Part shown: positions 6,788 to 9,983 of the stretch, piece after piece | Position numbering within the stretch: the first letter of the stretch is position 1 | How the letters are laid out: every line of letters starts with the position of its first letter | DNA from: UBA1172 sp049889655 | Lineage (GTDB): Bacteria > Pseudomonadota > Alphaproteobacteria > Puniceispirillales > UBA1172 | DNA length: 9,983 nt | Assembly (NCBI GenBank): GCA_049889655.1 | Contig: JBMHCY010000100.1 | Location: forward strand, 1 to 9,983 | Direction of reading: 5' to 3' | Position numbers and translations under genes: made by a program | The notes under the pieces: model-generated | Told to the model about the DNA's origin: nothing | What the model saw: only the letters and a program-made list of their open reading frames with translations | The model's database searches: none

Positions 6788-7261
6788 ATGTCTATGCAAA
6801 AGACCTACACCGCCACGCCAGCCGATATTGAAAAGGGCTGGTGTGTTGTGGATGCCGAAGGGCTGGTCCTGGGGCGTCTGGCCTCGATCATCGCCAATCG
6901 GCTGCGCGGCAAGCACAAGCCGGGCTACACCCCGCACATGGATTGCGGTGACAATGTCATCGTCGTCAACGCGGAAAAAGTCCTGCTCAAGGGCAACAAG
7001 CGCACGGCCAAGACCTATTATTGGCACACGGGCTATCCCGGCGGGATCAAATCCCGCACTGCGGATAAAATCCTTGATGGCAAGCATCCGGAACGGGTGA
7101 TCATCAAGGCGGTTGAACGGATGATCCCGCGGGGGCCGCTCGGCCGTCGCTGCATGAAGCACCTGCACGTTTATGCAGGCGCCAGCCATCCGCATGAAGC
7201 CCAGCAGCCCGCCACCCTCGATGTGGCTTCTATGAACCCGAAGAATACAGCCCGGATGTAG
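6788..7261 (+). CDS. rplM: 50S ribosomal protein L13
   Basis: Early-assembling protein of the large ribosomal subunit. The 157-residue protein matches the usual alphaproteobacterial length, slightly longer than the 142 of E. coli. Recognisable stretches are GLVLGRLASIIANRLRGKHK at about 25-44, CGDNVIVVNAEKV at about 53-65, KTYYWHTGYPGGIK, ERMIPRGPLGRR and the C-terminal YAGASHPHEAQQP. The ATG at 6788 is preceded by GGTGGA at a 9 nt distance; a second ATG two codons in is a possible alternative. rpsI follows after 11 bp, the standard L13-S9 operon. Confidence 0.98.
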   Translation: MSMQKTYTATPADIEKGWCVVDAEGLVLGRLASIIANRLRGKHKPGYTPHMDCGDNVIVVNAEKVLLKGNKRTAKTYYWHTGYPGGIKSRTADKILDGKHPERVIIKAVERMIPRGPLGRRCMKHLHVYAGASHPHEAQQPATLDVASMNPKNTARM

Positions 7262-7272
7262 GCGAGGTAATC

Positions 7273-7797
7273 ATGTCAGCTGAAAACGAAACCAACGAAA
7301 ACAACACCGAGGCCACCGAAGCCGCTACCGGCATGGCTGCCCTCGGCGCTCTGCAGGACGAAGGCACGGTTGCCGAAGCCGCTGCCCCGGCCGAACCGCA
7401 GATTGATACCCTTGGCCGTTCCTATGCCACTGGCCGCCGCAAGGATGCTTCCGCGCGGGTCTGGGTTAAGCGTGGCACCGGCCGGATGAGCATCAATGGC
7501 AAGGACGTCGCCGAATATTTCGCCCGTCCGGTTCTCCAGATGCTGCTCCGCCAGCCGTTTGAAACAGCAGGCCGCAATGATGAATTTGATGTCATCGCCA
7601 CGGTCAAGGGCGGCGGTCTTTCCGGCCAGGCCGGTGCTGTCCGTCACGGTATCAGCCACGCGCTGATCCGCTTTGAACCGGCCCTGCGTCCGGTGCTCAA
7701 GGCCGGCGGCTTCCTGACCCGTGACAGCCGTGTCGTCGAACGGAAGAAATACGGTAAGCGCAAGGCCCGCCGGAGCTTCCAGTTCTCAAAGCGTTAA
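7273..7797 (+). CDS. rpsI: 30S ribosomal protein S9
   Basis: Small-subunit protein whose C-terminal tail reaches the P-site tRNA. The 174-residue protein has a glutamate- and alanine-rich N-terminal extension of about 45 residues, then the conserved body from GRSYATGRRKDASARVW through GGGLSGQAGAVRHGISHAL. It ends in the basic KYGKRKARRSFQFSKR, the expected SKR terminus. Such acidic extensions are common in alphaproteobacterial S9 (from memory). An AGGT ribosome site precedes the ATG, and an intrinsic terminator lies about 25 bp after the stop. Confidence 0.98.
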   Translation: MSAENETNENNTEATEAATGMAALGALQDEGTVAEAAAPAEPQIDTLGRSYATGRRKDASARVWVKRGTGRMSINGKDVAEYFARPVLQMLLRQPFETAGRNDEFDVIATVKGGGLSGQAGAVRHGISHALIRFEPALRPVLKAGGFLTRDSRVVERKKYGKRKARRSFQFSKR

Positions 7798-7821
7798 AAA
7801 TTCGATGCAATATCATGTATC

Positions 7822-7847
7822 AAAGCGGCTTTTTAAGCCGCTTTTTT
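7822..7847 (+). terminator. Intrinsic terminator of rplM-rpsI
   Basis: A perfect stem pairs AAAGCGGCTT (7822-7831) with AAGCCGCTTT (7835-7844) around a 3 nt loop, with a T-run at 7842-7847. It starts 25 bp after the rpsI stop. On the minus strand the stem is followed by only three T, so it would end the leftward small membrane-protein gene less efficiently. Confidence 0.93.
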
Positions 7848-7869
7848 ACGTTGGGCTTCATGCTGGCTT

Positions 7870-8103
7870 TCAGACGCTCCAGGCGAAGATGCCGTATGCA
7901 CCGGTGACGATGTAGAAGGCCTGCATCGTTGTCCATCCCCACATCTGCTTTCGCACGGCAAGGGTGAAGAGCAGCAATGCTGAAAAAAGGAAGATAGTAA
8001 AGGAAAGGACTTCATACCCTGTGTTTGAGGCAATGAGCAGTGAATAGGCAATCGAGAGGATGGCGCCGCCCCATTCAAGCACCTTGTTAAGGTCTTTCTT
8101 CAT
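7870..8103 (-). CDS. Small three-helix membrane protein of unknown function
   Basis: I do not recognise the family with confidence. The 77-residue product begins with a basic MKKDLNK and shows three hydrophobic segments at about 10-27, 32-51 and 57-76. A short NTGYE turn separates the first two and a basic RKQ turn the last two. The positive-inside rule puts the N-terminus in the cytoplasm and the C-terminus outside. The last helix, with an aromatic-rich WGWTTMQAFY start and a GIFAW end, recalls small PnuC-like or SemiSWEET-sized membrane proteins, but that is only a resemblance. Support for a real gene is a GAGG ribosome site 7 nt before the ATG, a plausible promoter close upstream, and strongly membrane-like composition in this frame only. 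It converges on rpsI. Confidence 0.7.
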   Translation of the reverse strand: MKKDLNKVLEWGGAILSIAYSLLIASNTGYEVLSFTIFLFSALLLFTLAVRKQMWGWTTMQAFYIVTGAYGIFAWSV

Positions 8104-8126
8104 GGTCGCCTCTAACGTCGGTGGTT

Positions 8127-8154
8127 ATTCTAAGATCAACGATAGGGGGGTAAA
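8127..8154 (-). promoter_or_regulatory. Predicted promoter of the small membrane-protein gene
   Basis: On the minus strand TTTACC (8154-8149, four of six) and TAGAAT (8132-8127, five of six) are 16 bp apart. Transcription would start near 8120 and give a leader of less than 20 nt before the ATG at 8103. The ribosome site fits within that leader. Confidence 0.4.
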
Positions 8155-8395
8155 TTCAGCTTCTCTTGCCTGTTCCGTCACAGATTTTTCTGAAAGCGAC
8201 CTGCCCTGAAATCGCACTGCCGATGAGGATGCGGTGATAATGCTTAAACCACAGGCGAGATTGCAGAAAACCATGCCTTGTCTGAGGAACATTACAGGCG
8301 AAAGGGCGGCCCCTCGGTGGCCCTTTTCTTTTGCGGATTGCGGGTGCAGAATGGGGGATCACCGATACCCAACAAGAGATAAGGCTGCCCCACCC
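8155..8395. other. Intergenic stretch with a possible small RNA or leader
   Basis: No protein-coding gene is convincing here. An open frame continuous with the cupin gene reaches back to 8234, but it would have to be translated through a terminator hairpin and shows no family resemblance before 8396. On the plus strand the region can fold into a stem at 8215-8236 (CACTGC with GCGGTG, one G-T pair), a bulged stem at 8275-8299 (GCCT-T-GT with ACAGGC), and the terminator immediately after. The octamer ACAGGCGA occurs twice (8251-8258 and 8294-8301). I find no convincing promoter; GATAAT at 8236-8241 lacks a good -35. No known RNA family is recognised. Confidence 0.35.
8301..8332 (+). terminator. 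Orphan intrinsic terminator upstream of the cupin operon
   Basis: AAAGGGC (8301-8307) pairs with GCCCTTT (8320-8326). The 12 nt between can add a short inner pairing (CC with GG) around a CCTC tetraloop. A T-rich tract, TTTTCTTTT at 8324-8332, follows. It points right, yet no gene on the plus strand precedes it after the rpsI terminator. It is therefore either the end of a small RNA or an attenuator in the leader of the cupin gene, which starts 64 bp downstream. Confidence 0.72.
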
Positions 8396-8926
8396 ATGCT
8401 CGAAACACTGCTTGATGATCTGAAAGCCGCCGCAGCCGGGCCTGACCCGAAAACGGCGGTTGCGACTGTCCTGGGGGGCTTTGTTGCTGATCCGGCCGCC
8501 GCCAAGGCAGCCCTGCCATCCTATGCCGAAGATGATGTCATCCTTTATGAAGATGAGAGCCTTTCGGTCTGGTTCTGCCGGTTCCAGCCGGGGATGACCG
8601 TGCCACCGCATGATCACCGGATGACGGCCACAATCGGCGTCATTGAAGGGGTCGAGCGTAACGATTTCTATGAACGCGATGGCCGCAACCCCCCTGTTTT
8701 TAGCCACAGCACGCCTGTTGGTGCCGGGGCGGTGGTGCAGATCGCCGCTGATGCGATCCATGGTGTCACGTGCACGAGCCCCGAGCCTTCTGAGGCGATC
8801 CATGTCTATCTCGGGGCGCTCAGCCGGGTTGACCGGTCTCTGTTTGATCCCGCAGGCGGGGCGGAAATGCCCTTCACTGACGAAAACTATCATCGGCTGA
8901 CGGCTGCCGCCGCGGCGGATAAATGA
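8396..8926 (+). CDS. Cysteine-dioxygenase-like cupin (predicted metal enzyme)
   Basis: Double-stranded beta-helix protein of the group often annotated as cysteine dioxygenase type I-like or as a predicted metal-dependent enzyme. The true substrate is not established by sequence. From the ATG at 8396 it has 176 residues. The first cupin motif is PPHDHRM at 70-76, giving metal ligands H72 and H74, followed by IGVIEGVERNDFY at 80-92. The second is AIHGV at 120-124 with H122, then AIHVYLG at 134-140. The ending DRSLFDP and EMPF is typical of the group. I chose 8396 because similarity starts there, although its AAGG site is 11 nt away; ATGs at 8351 and 8234 are in frame but unsupported. It heads a three-gene operon, with the next start just past its stop. 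Confidence 0.82.
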   Translation: MLETLLDDLKAAAAGPDPKTAVATVLGGFVADPAAAKAALPSYAEDDVILYEDESLSVWFCRFQPGMTVPPHDHRMTATIGVIEGVERNDFYERDGRNPPVFSHSTPVGAGAVVQIAADAIHGVTCTSPEPSEAIHVYLGALSRVDRSLFDPAGGAEMPFTDENYHRLTAAAAADK

Positions 8927-8937
8927 AAGGTGAAGTG

Positions 8938-9501
8938 ATGTCTTCTTTCCTGACAACGCCCGATAACCTGCCTGAGCCGCAGGATGATGGTGGTGCTGAT
9001 CACCTGCCGGGGATGCCGCTGGCGGCGATCGATCTGCCCTCGACAAGGGGCGGGGTGATTAATCTCGGGCGGCAGCCGGGGCTGCTGGTACTGTTCTGCT
9101 ATCCGATGACAGGGCAGCCCGGGCAGCCACTGCCCGAAGGCTGGGATGATATCCCCGGGGCCCGGGGCTGCACGCCGCAGGCCTGTTCCTACCGTGATCT
9201 CCATGCTGAGATCACCGCTGCCGGGGCGCAGGTCTTCGGGCTTTCGGTGCAGGATACGGCCTATCAGCAGGAAATGGCGGAACGGCTGCACCTGCCCTAT
9301 GCTGTGCTCAGTGATGCGGCGGGGGCGTTCTGCCGTGCCATGCGCCTGCCGATGCTCGAAGCCGCGGGGATGATGCTCTGCAAGAGGCTGGCACTGATCG
9401 CCCGTGACGGGGTGATCGAAGCGGTCAAATACCCCGTCTTTCCAAGCAATAGCGACAGCACCTGGGTGCTCGAAACCCTCAACGGCAGGGGCGCGGGATG
9501 A
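8938..9501 (+). CDS. PrxQ/BCP-like peroxiredoxin (redoxin domain)
   Basis: Thioredoxin-fold protein expected to reduce peroxides using cysteine thiols. The 187-residue protein begins its fold near 22 (LPGMPL), has LVLFCYPMTG at 50-59, and carries C78 and C83 in GCTPQAC, the C-X4-C spacing of peroxidatic and resolving cysteines in PrxQ enzymes, followed by YRD. VFGLSVQDTAYQ at 99-110, LSD at 124-126 and KYPVFP at 164-169 complete the domain. Compared with E. coli BCP there is an insertion of about 15 residues between the YP strand and the cysteine (PLPEGWDDIPGAR), and the usual Thr three residues before the peroxidatic Cys is Ala. The ATG at 8938 has AGGTG at a 5 nt distance. An ATG at 8923 overlapping the cupin stop is the alternative but lacks a ribosome site. 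Confidence 0.85.
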   Translation: MSSFLTTPDNLPEPQDDGGADHLPGMPLAAIDLPSTRGGVINLGRQPGLLVLFCYPMTGQPGQPLPEGWDDIPGARGCTPQACSYRDLHAEITAAGAQVFGLSVQDTAYQQEMAERLHLPYAVLSDAAGAFCRAMRLPMLEAAGMMLCKRLALIARDGVIEAVKYPVFPSNSDSTWVLETLNGRGAG

Positions 9502-9863
9502 ACCGGAAGCACGGGTCATGCCATTGCGGGGCAGTTGAATTCAGCATCCCCGCCGAGACCGATTTCAGCGAGGCCGGGCGCTGCGACTGTTCGTTCTGCC
9601 GCCGCCGCTGGGCCCCCAATGCGACGGTGGCGCGTGATGCGCTGCGGGTGGAAAAGGGGGCGGAGATGCTCACCTGCTATCAGTTCAACACCGATACGGC
9701 GGAACATTATTTCTGCTCACGCTGCGGGATTTACACGTTTCACCGCCGCCGCAGCAACCCCGATGAGGTCGGGGTCAATGTCGGCTGCTTTGAGGGGGTG
9801 GCGATGGCGGATTACAACACCGCCCCGATCTTCGACGGCATCAACCACCCCAGCGATGAGTGA
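9498..9863 (+). CDS. GFA/CENP-V family zinc-binding protein
   Basis: Small Mss4-fold zinc protein of the glutathione-dependent formaldehyde-activating (GFA)/CENP-V superfamily. The 121-residue protein has the cysteine ligands in family order: C8 and C10 in GSCHCGAV, C29, C31 and C34 in RCDCSFC, and C73 and C76 in YFCSRCGIYT. NVGCF follows near 94-98. The Gfa enzyme was proposed to speed formation of S-hydroxymethylglutathione, but most members have no proven activity, so a formaldehyde role here is only inference. The ATG overlaps the peroxiredoxin stop (ATGA) with an AGGGG ribosome site 7 nt upstream, so the two genes are almost certainly co-transcribed. Confidence 0.87.
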   Translation: MNRKHGSCHCGAVEFSIPAETDFSEAGRCDCSFCRRRWAPNATVARDALRVEKGAEMLTCYQFNTDTAEHYFCSRCGIYTFHRRRSNPDEVGVNVGCFEGVAMADYNTAPIFDGINHPSDE

Positions 9864-9893
9864 GGGGGGTTGCCCCCGGGGCCTGCTATCAGG
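9864..9893 (+). repeat. Two GC-rich hairpins after the GFA gene
   Basis: Directly after the stop codon, GGGGG (9864-9868) can pair with CCCCC (9873-9877) around a GTTG loop, and CCTG (9882-9885) with CAGG (9890-9893) around CTAT. No T-run follows, so this is not a standard intrinsic terminator. It could protect the 3' end of the operon message or weaken read-through into the next gene. Confidence 0.35.
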
Positions 9894-9939
9894 TATCAAT
9901 AAACCCGCTGAAGACACACCCGAAAGAAAGTGAAAAGCC

Positions 9940-9983
9940 ATGCGTATCGCGATTGCCGGTCTGGGCACGGTGGGGGCGGAGGT
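9940..9983 (+). CDS. hom: Probable homoserine dehydrogenase, first 15 codons only
   Basis: The visible N-terminus is MRIAIAGLGTVGAEV, a Rossmann dinucleotide-binding start. GLGTVG right at the N-terminus is characteristic of homoserine dehydrogenase, which reduces aspartate semialdehyde for threonine and methionine synthesis. Other NAD(P)-dependent oxidoreductases can begin similarly, and only 44 bases are available, so the name is tentative. The ATG is preceded by a purine-rich GAAAGAAAG stretch and lies 76 bp after the GFA stop. Confidence 0.55.
   Translation, partial: MRIAIAGLGTVGAE

Noticed and set aside
8224..8238. Four-codon open frame (Met-Arg-Met-Arg) as a leader peptide
   Set aside because: There is no ribosome site, and no repeated codon relevant to any downstream gene; it is likely chance.
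8234..8395. Upstream extension of the cupin gene by 54 codons
   Set aside because: The extension would pass through the terminator hairpin at 8301-8332, has odd composition rich in Arg, Pro and Cys, and the family similarity begins at the ATG at 8396.
8156..9046. Minus-strand open frame of 296 codons across the cupin gene
   Set aside because: It is antisense to the well-supported cupin, has an arginine-, proline- and histidine-rich composition without motifs, and arises from the GC-rich codon pattern.
1..9983. Search for CRISPR repeats, tRNA or rRNA genes, insertion sequences and toxin-antitoxin pairs
   Set aside because: I saw no regularly spaced repeats, cloverleaf-like sequence, transposase motifs or terminal inverted repeats, and the genes are housekeeping or metabolic.

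Overview
The window is GC-rich, densely packed chromosomal DNA that reads as an alphaproteobacterium, probably of the Rhodospirillales or a related lineage. This rests on four things: the run trpG-trpD-trpC-moaC-moeA-lexA facing comEC, which is a typical alphaproteobacterial order (from memory); ribosomal protein S9 with an acidic N-terminal extension; a ComEC without the metallo-beta-lactamase tail; and a lexA promoter carrying a near match to the GAAC-N7-GAAC SOS box of this class. I see no insertion sequence, prophage, CRISPR array, tRNA or rRNA.

Left part (1-6593). The 3' portion of comEC runs rightward into the window and overlaps the end of lexA by 17 bp. Everything from lexA to trpG lies on the minus strand. 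In transcription order it is trpG, a 68 bp gap, trpD, trpC, moaC, moeA, a 74 bp gap with its own promoter, then lexA. trpD/trpC and trpC/moaC share 4 bp ATGA junctions and moaC/moeA overlap by 8 bp or more. One transcript therefore probably makes anthranilate-pathway enzymes and two molybdenum-cofactor enzymes. trpE, often found upstream of trpG, is absent from this position.

Middle (6594-7850). A divergent 194 bp intergenic region about 80% A+T in its core separates trpG from the ribosomal operon rplM-rpsI. It carries a clear rplM promoter and, on the other strand, a perfect 8 bp inverted repeat centred on the likely trpG -10 box. A strong intrinsic terminator closes rplM-rpsI.

Right part (7851-9983). 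A leftward gene for a 77-residue three-helix membrane protein is followed by 292 bp without a convincing gene. That stretch holds a second intrinsic terminator facing right with no gene in front of it, so a small RNA or a regulated leader is possible. Then comes a compact rightward operon: a cysteine-dioxygenase-like cupin, a PrxQ-like peroxiredoxin with an atypical active-site segment, and a GFA/CENP-V zinc protein. The window closes on the first 15 codons of a probable homoserine dehydrogenase.

Most of the window is ordinary housekeeping DNA. The points most worth a second look are the trpG operator-like repeat, the SOS box in the lexA promoter, the orphan terminator with structured upstream sequence, and the cupin-peroxiredoxin-GFA operon. 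I found no convincing sign of a wholly new system.
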